NCBI GenBank assembly: GCA_948470475.1
Contig: OX419345.1
Coordinates: forward strand, 16,489,863-16,553,862
DNA: 64,000 nucleotides
DNA from: Galaxea fascicularis
Lineage: Eukaryota > Cnidaria > Anthozoa > Scleractinia > Euphylliidae
Direction of reading: 5' to 3'
Shown: piece after piece, positions 43,659 to 56,600 of the stretch
Layout of the letters: each line of letters opens with the position of its first letter
How positions within the stretch are numbered: position 1 is the stretch's first letter
Notes under the pieces: generated by a model
Database searches by the model: none
The model's input: only the letters and a program-made list of their open reading frames with translations
What the model was told of the DNA's origin: nothing
Made by a program: the position numbers and the translations under genes

Positions 43659-46286
43659 GTGAGTGCCAACCTCTTCACTTGTTTCTTAATATAATGGGTT
43701 ACAAGAGTGAGGAGTCTAGAGCTCGAACCCTTATATGTACAACTTGATTCAATGAATGTGGCCATAATTTAAGTAGTCTATTAGGCGGGCTATTCGATAC
43801 ACTTTCTGTAACTCGTGAATGCATGGTTTAAAAATTATTCCACGTAAATCGTAACTTTAACGACGGATTTTACTACTCAATCATTGATCCACTTATATTA
43901 GTATTTGCTGGCAGGACTTTGGGAAAATGTAAACAAATCGGTAAACAACAAAGATTACAATTCCAAGCGTATCAGCGCCCGTCAAGATAACTATTATCTA
44001 ACGTCCTTGCCTAAGTCTTAAACAAATTATTGCTGTCTGGCCAAGATCTTGCTAACGATACTGCTTGCTGGCAAACCACAACGGTTCCTTCTGCGCTTGC
44101 TGGCATTGTCTACTTTTGGATATTTTCAGCTTTGCTGGCTCGTTGAAAAAGGACACATCTATCGCTAGCTGGGATTTCCATTTTTTAAAAGTCTTACTCG
44201 CTGGGAGTGAAGAGCGGGTATTTTTTTCCCAGGAAAGTTAAATATTAACGAAGATTGACGTGGGAACACTCAGCTGATGTTCAGGACGTCGTACGATTAA
44301 AATTTTGAGAAAGGCTCGTTGGGTACTCCTGAATGTTGTTCAAACATATAGGTTATACGAAGTCTAAAAAAACAGGAAATGGCCAACAAGAAACCTGCCT
44401 TAATGTTTACATGTACTCTCCCAAATCGAACCATGAGAAATGTATGAGGAGCAGTGTGGAGAATATACAATTTGATATTTAATGTTAACCATTTTATGAT
44501 GCAATGGAATCAAATAAATACCGGCAAAGCTATATTCGCACTCATCAACACCAAAGCTTTGTATCAAATGACGACACGTATCATCATATAATTAAGCGGA
44601 CACTGTCCCACCGAATATTTTGTTTTCATTCTCTGGTTCGAGGTTCACGAATGAGTGGTTTCACTCCTTAGTTTAACACGTTTTGCATAATGAGGAGTTG
44701 AACATACTTTTAACCAATCAATTTCAGATCAGCTATTCTTGAAATCAAACTATTGTTAGATCAATTCGCACAAGGTGTTTTTACTCTTGGATATTATTCG
44801 TAGGACTGTTTCAAGATAGAAACGAAGGTAAGGTGTGCATGCTTGAGTTGAGAGAAAACTACTGCAGGAGCTTATCTCGCATTATAGGCTTGTTGCCATA
44901 GCAAAGAAGCCTGTGTAGATTTACAATCTGTATGATTTCGTCTGCATACGAGCCAACATGTCACTCTGAGAACCGAAGTCATCTCTGCATTATCAATACG
45001 CTCAATGAAAAATTATTGTCAGCTCTGCCTCCGATATGTTTATAGTTAAATTACAACTGAACTGAAGGAGAACCGAAACCATGTCTGTGGACAGAAAGAA
45101 CTTTGTGTGGTTGATCGAGTATATCATATGAGCTTCAACTTTGTTTTGTAATTGTTATCACAGCGTAAAAATGCTCCACTTTATCTACTCTATCCCGCCG
45201 AGCGTTTGAGGCAGTAATAGTTATTCGCCGATATCTGCCATGTAGGTGTGTCATTGCATCTTTGCAAACAGCGGGTTTGAACGGCTCCTATCGGATGCAT
45301 CGAGCTGAAGTGCTTCAGATCTACAAGATGGAGTTGGCTATTACAACCTTTGCTCACGGGATAGACTACACTTAAACGAAAAGTGTTCGCCAAAGACAGC
45401 TCATATGGTAATTTCTTCACAGCTTCAGTTGGATGCAAATACCTCATTGAAGCCCGAAGCGGAAATTTTCCGAAATCGTGCTGCGTAAATTTTGCTCACT
45501 GGTCCTTGGTCTTCTCTAAGAAACTTTATTAAGCTTATTGCTAAACTTCAGGTAATACATTTGAGTGGAAAAAGTAGAAAAGACGTTAAAATATCACAAA
45601 CGTTTGCGGCTAGAAAAAGGAGATCTATGACCTTAAACTTATATGCAAATTTTTGAGGCCAATGGATTGTTTTGAGGTGTCACAAACTAAAACAAGTCAT
45701 AGTTACCTTTGTTTTAGCTCTGCGGTTAACGTTATTTTGAGGGGGAGCTGTGTTAGCCAGTGAAAGCCAGTAATCAGTTCAAATTATTGTGATTGTCATA
45801 TAGGCCAAGCCAAGAGCCATATAATAACTGTTCCATTATGGCTCTTGGCCAAGCCCAACAAATAAGATTTCAACTTCATTGCGCATAGCATTTTTGCCAG
45901 TACTTTAGCAAACTTCAATTGTAATGCAGAAACACCGAAAACCACGAAAAGACATTGCGTCGCTCCAAGATCCAGAACCCAAAAGAAATCGAAATTCGAT
46001 GGGAAACCACCCCCCCCCCCCTCCTCACCCCCTCCCCAAACTGCATCGCAGCGATAGTTACCAAGTTCCGCGTTATTACCTCCACTGTTCAATGGCACGC
46101 GACAGCTTTCGGAGTCCTTGTCAATGAGTTACTGGAAAATATTTATAACGAACGGCAACGTAAAGAAATTAAAAACAAAACATAATTGTAAACTATCTTT
46201 CTGGTCGAAGCTTGTCTCTTTGACCAGAGATACATCCTTTAATTGAATTAAGTTAGAGCATTACTAATCATCACAGCGTGAAAGCC
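43659..46286. other. Intergenic region upstream of the TIR gene
   Basis: No confident gene. A minus-strand ATG frame of 85 codons (45,447-45,190, MRYLHPTEAVKKLPYEL...) is possible but unsupported. A small hairpin pairs ccaagagccat (45,810-45,820) with atggctcttgg (45,838-45,848). A C run with T lies at 46,009-46,022. Confidence 0.4.
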
Positions 46287-49200
46287 ATGCCCACACATCA
46301 CGTGATGTTGTCGTATCAGTGGAACGTTCAAGATTTGGTCGAGAAGGTTTACCAAGGTTTGCGTCATCTGGGCATCAACGCTTGGATGGATACTCATGGG
46401 GGTATTACAGGAAACATAAATGACAGGTGGGGTCAGGAGTTTTTAAGTCACTTGCATGCTACTGTGACTAAATGCACATTCATTATCATCAACGTCATTA
46501 CCGGTTATCATCTTTATCATTGTCATTATCATCATTGATAATCTTCATTATTCAGTGTTGATGAATGTGAGTTATGAACACAACTTGAGCAGTAGTGAAA
46601 ACCCGAAAAAAAAAATCCAGGCTCGTGCGGGATGCGATGATCGCTTACATTTTCATTATTCAGTTTCTTCGTAGGTTCTCCGTTTAAAATTGTTTCCTCT
46701 CAACACATTTGAAGTGTTAGAAATATAGAAACTTTTTTATGCGTCGCATGTGACCAACCACCCCAGTTAGCAGATATCTCACTGCCCCACAGATTCAGTG
46801 AACTGCGAAGTCAGACTGACCGAATGGAAATATGTGAAAACGTGTAGAAACGGCTTCTACAGCAAATTACTTACTTGTACTGCAACACTATATCAAGGTC
46901 TGATCACGTGTTTTCTTCTTAGTATGGCATATGGAGTGGAAAATGCCGCAGTCGTTTGCTGCTTTATGACCGGTGATTATTTTGTAAGTTACTTTTAAAG
47001 TTTGTGATACTTGCCTATACATTTTTCACTGTCCACGACAGTACTGTCCACAACGATTAATTATTTCCGTCAGCTGTCAAAATGAATTACTATTCGATAG
47101 TAATCTTCATTCATTTGAGTGCACGTGCCATTGCAATCCAAATAGTTTTGGGAAGACTTGCACACTAACCAGAATTGACCTATCTTGTGCACAGAATTGG
47201 AAGTACCTAAGTGGGAAGGGTAATGGTGTTTGTGGGGGGTTTAGGGGAAGGGTATCGGGCCTTTTGTCCTCTAACAAACAGTGGAACGTTTAAAAACTGC
47301 GTAGGCAGTTACGCTATGCATTTAGAGTGGAACACCATACCCCCTGATGTTACTGGCATATATCATTTCTTTTTAGACTTCGAAGAACTGCAAAAAGGAA
47401 CTGAACTACGCAGATTCTCAGTCCAAATCCATCGTGCCTGTTGTGTGTGAGAAGGGGTTCAAAGCACAAGGCTGGTTGGGTCTCATAACTGCTGGTCTGT
47501 TGTGGATCGACTTTAGGTAGAGAAGTCGATAGATTCCTTGGTCTCTTTCAAAGACAATCTTGCATACGCCCCCTTAATTTGTACCAAAGTCCGCAATAAC
47601 GTAAGGTCCAGAGGAAAACGTTACTGACTAAAATGGGCCTAACCCAATGTCTATGGATACCACGCAGGATTATAAAGATCGGACTTGATTCAACTTTACG
47701 CGTAACGTAACGTGTTTGTGGTATGTTTCCTGTGCGATGATCTATTAAACCATTTCTTTTTTATTTTTATTTTTATTCTACGGACAGACAGAATAGCTGC
47801 ATTTGCTGACGTTGCAACTCACTGTGCATTTAGCCTGAGTATCAGGCGTTTCTAGGGTGGGGAAGGCACCCCTCGTCGCCGCTTTCCCGATAGGGCCTGA
47901 TACTCAGGCTATTGTGCATTAGACTTCAAAAGTTTAAGCGCTTTCGAAAAGTCGCGTCAACCAGATCAGTATCCTTCTGCTAACGTATAGCTTTTCCAAC
48001 CTTACCGGCGAAATATCTTCAGTTCTGCACCTAAAGCAGTTGTTAGTAAATGTTGTTGATCCGAAGGTTGTCGCGTCAGAGCAGCAGTGTTTGGACAATA
48101 CTCGGAATGATCATTGACTCCCCTTGCGGATTGACTTTAGGTTACAACGGATCTGTTTCTGTCAACACTCTCTCCCCAAAGGGTGAACAGTTTCATATCA
48201 TTGTCAAAGAATCATTTTTCGGTTAGATGTTCAGTCCTTGCTTTTTTAATGTTGATATGTGCTGAAGGTCACATTATGTGTTTACATTACAGAAAATAAA
48301 TATTTAGCATATCAGCAAAAATAGTTACTATATTATGAATACCAAGTGCACGACAGACAGAGGGGTTCACCCAACGTGCTTCGTGTATGCGGGTAGATTC
48401 TCGTTGTGGCAGGCACTTTCACCGCTTTGCCATTGCAGGAAGGCCTTCCGCTATGGCCATCTGTTTAACATAGGGTAGTTCTACTCCTGGTTTGATGATT
48501 ATCATTTTTTCTGTTTTTCCTTAGAGCTGGGGCTGTATTTGAAAATTCTCTAGAATCCCTAGCGAAGGAGATCGTTAATGCCTTAGATTCAGTGCCTGAG
48601 AGTGCAATAAAACTGGGTGCTACTGAGATGCCCACAGAGCCTGCAGCTACGCCAGTTCCTAAAGTGGACATTCAGAAGAGACCTGGAAGGGCATTCTTGC
48701 ACAAACTCACCGGAAAATTCTTAGCGGAATCAGGTACAGGAATCTGTGACGTATCTTTTAGATTCTTGCTTTGCTAAATACGAACATAGGGCCTTCTCAA
48801 AAGTAACCCTAAAATAAGGGTTTGGAACAGTTTAGTTCGATATTAGCAATAGGCAAGGTTTGTTCCCGAAACAGCTCGGTTTAATTGTAGTGTGAGTAAT
48901 GAAAGACACGAAACTGATTGAAAATGTGAGACCCGAAATCAAGGCGGGTCAAAAAAAACTTTCATCTTGTATGATTCTTTCCTTTCTTTCATTCTGGCTT
49001 TTTATCGTCCTGTTGTAATTTTCAGGCCAGGTGAAGTTCCATCCTGCGAGCGGCAGCCGCAGCACTTTGGTGATGAGAGACCAAGCAGAGGACACGAGCT
49101 ACTGGGTTGAAGAGAAACAACACAAAAGCGAGATTCATTTCTTCAAGAACTATGCCACCAATGGATACTTAGGTGAGTAAACTGTTGTCAGTGTTTAAAG

Positions 49201-49928
49201 GTTTTAGAAAGTATAGCGGGCAGGCACCAAATAAGGCACAGACCATTTTCGAAGAAGCGGGTTGCAACATATTAAAATTTGTTATGTGTTTTAAAAAAAC
49301 TTCCTACTGGTTGCGGAAACATAATGTCGAGTAATCGACCTTGCGTTTCATGATGCACGCCCACGTTTTTTAACACAGTACTGCTGCACTAAAAACATCG
49401 TAATTATAATTTGTGCTATGTAAATCATCTCTTAGGACGATAGTCAGTCTTGCGCATGCGTTTACTCCGTTATAACTGCATGCCAGTGAGGAGGGGTGGT
49501 TTACACATGACCTTATATATGCCTCTCTATCAGGGCAACCCACCCACTGATGTACGCAGTTGTATGCAAAATTAATATTTTCAGACAAACTATTTCCCTT
49601 GAGGTACCGATTCCTGGCCACCCTCTAAACATAATTGCTATTTTAAAATGCTTGGTACTGAAGACAAAGATATATACTTTGCTTTGCTTGTATGACCTTT
49701 AAGTAACTTCGTGTTGCAGGTTATGACCCTAACGGTGATTACATCTACACAAAGGCTCAGCATTACGGTGCGGAGGAATGGCTCCTAAAAGCTGATGACC
49801 AGTCTAGCGACGGCCGGAGAGCCGTGGTGCTGTTTGCAAACTTCGGAAAGAAATATTTGGCAGTCAGGAATGGAAAGCTTACTGGAGTGTCGAGCTACTC
49901 CGAGGACTGTGTCTGGATTTTGGATTAA
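46287..49928 (+). CDS. TIR-domain protein with beta-trefoil-like C-terminus (6 exons)
   Basis: Exons 46,287-46,426, 46,923-46,983, 47,377-47,516, 48,525-48,733, 49,026-49,172 and 49,720-49,928 join with GT..AG borders and phases 2,0,2,1,1, giving 301 residues. Exons 1-3 form a TIR domain: HHVMLSYQWNVQDLVEKVY, GINAWMDTHGG, GVENAAVVCCFMT, KNCKKELNYAD, and WLGLITAGLLWIDF. The Glu of NCKKEL sits where TIR NADases carry their catalytic glutamate. Exon 4 is a linker (PTEPAATPVPKV). Exons 5-6 hold YWVEEKQHKSEIHFFKNY, GYLGYDPNGDYIYT and VVLFANFGKKYLAVRNGKLT, resembling repeats of a fascin/trefoil fold. No signal peptide or membrane helix is visible, so it is probably cytosolic and linked to innate immune signalling. 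The ATG follows a possible acceptor, so a longer N-terminus or 5' UTR exon is possible. Confidence 0.82.
47831..47912. mobile_element. 82-bp hAT-like MITE in the TIR gene's third intron
   Basis: Inverted ends tagcctgagtatcaggc (47,831-47,847) and gcctgatactcaggcta (47,895-47,911) are flanked by the exact 8-bp direct repeat tgtgcatt (47,823-47,830 and 47,913-47,920). Confidence 0.88.
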
Positions 49929-50314
49929 AATTTCATGGCAATTGCTTAGCTGTTGCATTGAACTTTCAACGAGAGCTTTCAACTGTTCGGTGGACAATTT
50001 CTGGTTATGATGGAGAAACTGGGTTTGCTGTGATTATAAACACCAGTGAATTATGATACGTTTCGTTTTCCGTTCATTGCAAAGTGAGATAAGTTCAGAC
50101 TGACAGAGATTCCATTCTTCCTGGAACGCCATTAACATATATGTTCTAATTATTATAACGCCGAAAATGAGAAGTACCCTCTCACACATACAGAAAACGC
50201 CCAAAAGCAAAACTATATTTAGAGTTTTTGCCTTCGTTATAAATGATCAACTCTAGAATTTCTTTACATAAGTAAGTAATGTGTCTAATGTAGTAGTGTA
50301 AGTGGAGCGGTATC

Positions 50315-50320
50315 AATAAA
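50315..50320 (+). terminator. Candidate polyadenylation signal of the TIR gene
   Basis: AATAAA about 390 bases after the TIR stop codon. It is before the end of the convergent minus-strand gene. Confidence 0.5.
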
Positions 50321-50494
50321 CTACTAAAAAACAACTCATAAACTTCGTTCAAATCTGTTGACAGGAATAAGTTGACAGGCCAGCGTCCCTGCAGATATTA
50401 TCTTGGCAGTGAGCTGTGATATCAGTCTAGTATGTTTTGATGAACGTCATGAAGAAAAAGGCCCGACAATGAACTTTGACTCTTTTCATCTGGC

Positions 50495-50574
50495 CCGAGT
50501 TGCTCGAAGAATGGTTAGTGCTAACCGAGGTTAAATACCATGACAACCTGCTAACCATGCTTCGAGCAACTCGG
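50495..50574. mobile_element. Palindromic MITE between convergent genes
   Basis: The left arm ccgagttgctcgaagaatgg and the right arm (reverse complement ccgagttgctcgaagcatgg) pair, with gttagtgctaacc and ggttaaataccatga in between. It lies 43 bp past the stop of the minus-strand gene, so it may be in that transcript's 3' UTR. Confidence 0.8.
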
Positions 50575-50616
50575 CTCTGGTTGCTAAAACATGGATACCC
50601 AGCCAACTGCTCCAAC

Positions 50617-53600
50617 TTAACGGAACTTGGTGTAAAAGGCAAGTTCTTCTGGTTTCAAGTCCCGCAGCTTTGCAATGTAATCAGACGAACGAACGACATA
50701 CCGCTGGACATGATCCTGGGGCTCACTGGTCCAGCGGTTCTCCAATCCTGACAATTCTTGCCCATGACAAGAGTTAATAACTCTGGTATGACTATCGAAC
50801 TGTAATGAGTTGTCTTTCAACGCGTAGCCTCTCTCAGTTAATTGGTGCTTACTGTTGCTAGGAGATTGAAATGTTTCTTCCTCGAGTTCTTCGGCCACGT
50901 GAGTGTAACCACTTGGTAAAATTTTTTTCCAGGTTTCACGCTTAAACGGCATGTTTTGAGCAGCTAGTCCTTGACAGGAATGAGATGGAGTTATCGGCTG
51001 CTCTTTGACTTCAAACTGATCGTGAAAAGTTGTAGGGGCTTGCTTGTAATTCATGAAATCCAGTTCGGAGGTCTCCGACAACGTTTCCCCGTTTATGAAG
51101 TCAGGATCCATGGCCATAGTTTCTACCGATCTTGTAATTTCTTTTAGTTTTGCTCCGATAAGTTTCATTGGCAAGGATACTTTTGTGTTGGAGGATCGAG
51201 TCAGAAAATCCTCACTTTTTCGTGCGATTCTGAGTGACGTCATCCTACCAGTTTCCAGGTTTCCTGAGTAACTGAAATCGCTGTCCAACCCATAGTTCAT
51301 TGAGGTTAGGCGCGTCCTTGACGGTTGCACCATTGCCTCTCTTTCTCTAATATCTCTCAGAAGCCGTTCTGTGAATTGTGTTGTTTTAACAAAGAATGCA
51401 TTTTCTTCTGCTGTGCTTGACAGTTTTCTCATTTTGTTTTTCATCTCCTTGTTCTCGAGTCGAAGATCTTCAATCTCCTTCAGTGCGTTCTTGAGCTGTT
51501 GCTTCAAATTTTCGACTTCCTCGCTCACATGATTGGACGACAAATCATTTTGTTTTTCTTCGATTTCAATGATTTGTATCTCTTGCCCAGTTGCATTGGC
51601 TTCAAAATTCAAGCTTTTCGTTTCTATTGGTGTTGCTTGGTCTTCTTCCACTGTCCCACCGTTGTGGACGACGTCATCTTTGTCGTACGGCGACTCCTTT
51701 GAAGTAGCTTCGTTTGCTTTGTGATATTTCCCAGGGTGCATAATTAGGCGCTGGTCTTCAAGGATCCCATAACGTATCAGTAAATTTGTAGGCCTATCTT
51801 CAGTGCCATTTGACAAGTAACCTGAAGATGCGAAACCAGGAGAAGGGGGAGAGGAGGGTGAGGGCGAGTCTTGACCTTCGCTGTTTGGCAAGGATAATTT
51901 AATTTTGTCTTCTTCCTCGGAGTAATCTTGCATTTCTTTTGCAAGACCACCATTAACATTCCGTATCATTGCGTAGCTTCTATTTATCGAAAAGATATCT
52001 TCTTTAGTATTAAAATTTGGCGACAGTTCGTCCACGTACTCCTCACAGGTTTCAAAAGAGGAAGAAGCAATACTGGAGATGCAATTTTCAGACGACGAAT
52101 TCTGGATGTCATTAAGATGGGAGCTTTCTTCTCCCATATCCTGGATGGATGAATTTTCTTTCCAATACTCAAATTCACTCAATTGTAATGATGAAAGCGG
52201 GGAGATTTCTTTTGGAGGAATATAGTCCAGGAGTTCTTTTTCTTCAGGTGAATCTTCCAGCAAGCTTTCTTCAATCAATAACTTATCGAATTCGTTTTGT
52301 ATCAGCTCTGTGAACAAGGAGTCACCTTCATTTATTGGCGATTCAGTTGCCAAGTTGCTACCGCCGTTTTCACCATGAAGACTCGTAGTCTTCCTTTGGT
52401 CATGTTTGTCTGTTTCTCCCAGCTCGTTTGCACACTTTTGGTTCTCAATCTTGAGTAACAAATCCCCTAGTTCTCTGTCTTCTTTTTCTAGAGCCTCATT
52501 CCGTTCGGCTTCATTTTGATTAAGCTTTTCTTGTTCTTTCTTCACTCCTGATGAATGCTCAACATCGTTGGTCAACTCACCAGTGATCAGACTCCCACTA
52601 CCTTTACTTCTCAAATCTGACTCCACCACCTGTTTTTCAAATACAACATCTTCAAATTCCTTTGCTTCTTGCTCGACGTTTTTATTCAGTGTCGTATCTT
52701 CGGACTTGCTGTTTAACTCCACTTGCTTCGCATTGCCTCTCGTTTCCTCCTCCTGTAGTTTAATTACTTCTCTGAGCTCTTCCATTTCCTTTCGCACCTT
52801 CGTTACCTCCTCCTCAGCTCTCTCTCGCAGTCTTACTGCATTTTCCAGTTTAAGGGTGAGAAGGCAAACTTGCTGTGTTTTTAAGTTTTCACGTCGTTGG
52901 ATTCTTTCTTTTCTCGCTCCATTTGTTCCTTTAGCGATTTCACCTCTTCTTTCAAATCTGTAGTGACTTTCTGCAAGAGCTCTACTTCAGAAGGGACTTC
53001 GCTCTTTCCTGTATTATTATTGAAATCTTCACCTTTCTCTACGGTCTGTGAAAAATATAGAACAAATGTAACTATAAGCATTGCCTGGATTCCGAGAAAA
53101 GATCAAACTCATAAAGCGAAATACCAATACAACTCATTTACAACTTCATTTATTCGTGAAAATCGCGGTGACTAATATGTTGGGCGATACCGTGTGCTTG
53201 CAATGATCTGATAGTTTTGCGTGGCTTACACGAAGTGTGTAGCCACATTATGGCACAATCTGGCCCCGGTTGTTCAAAGGCTGGATAGCGCTATCCACCG
53301 GATAAATCACTATCCAGCGGATAAGTATTGGGAAAGTTAATTGCACTATCCACTGGATAGATATTTATCCCGTGGATAGCGCTATCCAGCCTTTGAACAA
53401 CTGGGGCCAGATTTATTTATTTGTTCACGAGAGTCGAGCGTCTGTCACGTGGTCTAGTAAGTCACACATGTGCGCATTGCGGACCTATTTTCATTAACCC
53501 CTCGATTTTCTCAGCAATCATCGAAAATGAAAAAACCTCAAAGCCAGACCTTGCATTCACCTAGCATGTTAACATTAGCACCTTTAATTTTGAATACTTT

Positions 53601-56600
53601 TATTTAACAATGATCTTCTTCTTTGGACCGAATAAGACGTTATGACATCACTTTTCACAACCCCATTAAAAAAAAATTCTTTGCTTCGTTCTAGTACGGG
53701 AGTTAATTCAAAATAGATTTCTGCATTATGTTTTCAGTTGACACCTAAAGAAGGATTTACTTGAAAGCAATAAATTACTCCGATTTATATCCATATCGCA
53801 GTCTGAGTTTTTACGGTGTCAAGCCCCTTTACCCTTTGACGAATACAATCTCGAGTAGCTATTGCGTCTTTGATGTTGCTATGGAAACATGTGGATCCAG
53901 CTCGGAACGGATGATCTTATTTCATGCATTAATACAACTAATATTCAGTAAGAATTTTACGTTTGTGTCCATCAGATACGAAATTTACGCTTTCCCAGGG
54001 GCTTCAGTCCAAATCGATCTTTAAACCTGTGTCTGGAAAGTTCAGAGACTGGTATTTCGGAAATTCGTTACAATAAACATAGCAAAACAATATACGAATT
54101 TGGCAAAATACTAATTTTGCAACGTCAGTTCACATTTACCAGTTTCTACCGGAATTGGTTTACACGTACGTACGTCAAAGAACGCTAGTTTGCCGCGCGA
54201 AGCTGTACCTACAGGCGCTACTGCCAACAAGAGCTGAGTTCACAAAGTTCCGGTCCACCTCTGCGATCCATCAGGCTCAGTTTGAAAATTTCTTATAACA
54301 CAGTGAAACCAGTTCAAGTACTTCTTGGTTGATAGAGTTTTAATATTAGCTAAGGTTTCCTGATCTTTCGTTAGTAGAAATTGCCCGGCTTGATTGGCTG
54401 CTTTAGTGTTTGAAAGTATTTCAGTCTACCAGTCTGACATAAGAGTTTAGTTACTTGTTGTTTGCTGGTCATTCTTTTCATCCTTTTTAACATCTTATTT
54501 GCAGCCAACACTTCTTGATTACTTCACAAGGCAAGTCAATGATTCTTCACGGTTTGTAAAAGGGATTTTTTTCAGTCTCACTCACTGAGACGAGATCCTC
54601 CCCTAAAGATCAAGGGCTTTAAATTTCTTGTCGGCATTAATTAAAGTCGTTATTGGTTGGGGTTCGGCTTTTTCTTGGCCAAACGTTTTCAAGATTGTGA
54701 AAGTAGCTGCCGCCCGTTTCTATGAGAAGTCCTAAGAAGCCAGTTCAGTAGCGTAATTGAGGTCAGGAAACAAGATCGATCTTTGATCTTAAGGTAGTAG
54801 TTGGATTTAGTAAGTAATGGAGTAACTAATAATCACTGATAATGTTTGTTTACCAACATATTTCATGCTAAAAACAACATTGCTCTTGGGTTTTGACACT
54901 CGCTATGATCTACACTAACGACCAGCTTGTAACACTCCGCTGCACAGTAAGCCATATCATTTGGCAAATGCACCGTTAAGCAGAGAGTTTGCAACAAATT
55001 ACCTTGACAAGGCACCTGATATTACCTCTCTCCCCAAAAAGGTTTAGGCGAAGTCTGCCGATTTCTTTCTAAACTTGCGGTGTTGAGCAAGTTCAAGTTT
55101 AAAATGAAAACAGTAAAATTGACTGAGTTAACACGAGTAGCATCGTTACTTTCCAGCTGTGATTTCCAACCACTACAAAGTAAATGCCGACATAGCGCGG
55201 CTCATTACATGCAAACTCAAACAAGAGACATTGACTGAGTTAATTTTAAATCCTTCAAGTCATGTTTATTACTGTGAGGTACTTGACTGTTATGCAAATA
55301 ACACTTCGAGAGTTGATTAACGAAAGTTAGGACAAGTTTAATCCCCTTCCTTTCAAAATGGTATTACAGTTAACACTTTGTGAATTTTCTCGCTGTTTAA
55401 TTAAAAAGAAAACCGATTGCAGCAAACTGAGATGCGTGCTAAAAGTAAACAAAAAGGTAGAAGATGATATGTTGGTTAACGTAAAATAAATGAAAATAAA
55501 AAGAAAAAATTGATCAAGCTCCAATATGAGATTATTTTTCATCGAGTCCGTTCATGGCTGCAGTACATGTATTAAATTTAAACAAGAGAGGATCAAGGCT
55601 TTTGTCCTCTCTTGATTTAAAGAAAGCGAAAAGGTAAAACTAGAAGACGAGGGACGCTCATCTTTACACCAATCATCCCGTTGGAAATTTTGGTTTAGGG
55701 AAAAAATGATTAAGTTTGTCTAAAAGAAAGATGGATAGCGTAAATATGTACTATCATCCACTGCCAGATCAGTCGAGCCCGCGGCCCATAAATCATTCTA
55801 AAACTCTGTAAGTGGAAACATCATTCCAACCGGAATTTCTGGGCTTTGCGGTGTGCTTCAGTCTCCCAGTTAAGGTAATAGATAATAGCGTTGAAGTTCT
55901 TGTAAAAAAAACCTACGCATGGCCATCAATCAATGAAGATTGTAACTCATCAGAAACGCTAAGAGATGCTAAATATAGTAGGCATAAAAAGATCAAAGAG
56001 AAATCTAGCGGAGCAGATGCAGAGATATGATTGGCTATGAAGTGCTTGCCAGTGAGTAGCGAAAACTGAGTCGTTCAACTGGTACAGAGAAATTGTTATT
56101 GACAGAAACCTTTCACTTCGGTGGAATTTTCCTAAAATTCATGCTAACGCAGTTGATGGTTCCTCTCTTCAAATACTGAACTGTTGCGTGAATGTCGAGC
56201 TGATAATTTGGACTACACAGCCTTTGGCATTGGTTTATTTTGCAGTTAAAACTGATTTTATCACAACGCAGAAAAGGTTACTATCAATATATGTTGACAT
56301 GCAGGGTTAACCTCTTTACAGCAACAAGCAAACAGTGAAAAAGTTTAAAATCATAGCCGAACGCCAAAGCAATTAGAAAACGTTAGGGAAGAATTAAGTA
56401 TTTTTTTAATTTTCTCAGTTTTATTATAGTCAGTCCTGGTTCAGTCATATTAATATATACAAAGTGCATGACCTAACAAACGTGATTGCTATAAATTGAT
56501 CAACACGATAAGATGTAGACCCGATTAATCATAACTAGGAGAAACCATTCAAAACCTAGCTTTTTTCCAAAGACATTTAATTAAAGTTTTGAAAGAACAA

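Noticed and set aside
52871..52892. 20-nt GT..AG micro-intron that would also fix the coiled-coil frame
   Set aside because: Too short for a spliceosomal intron. A one-base change in an A run is simpler.
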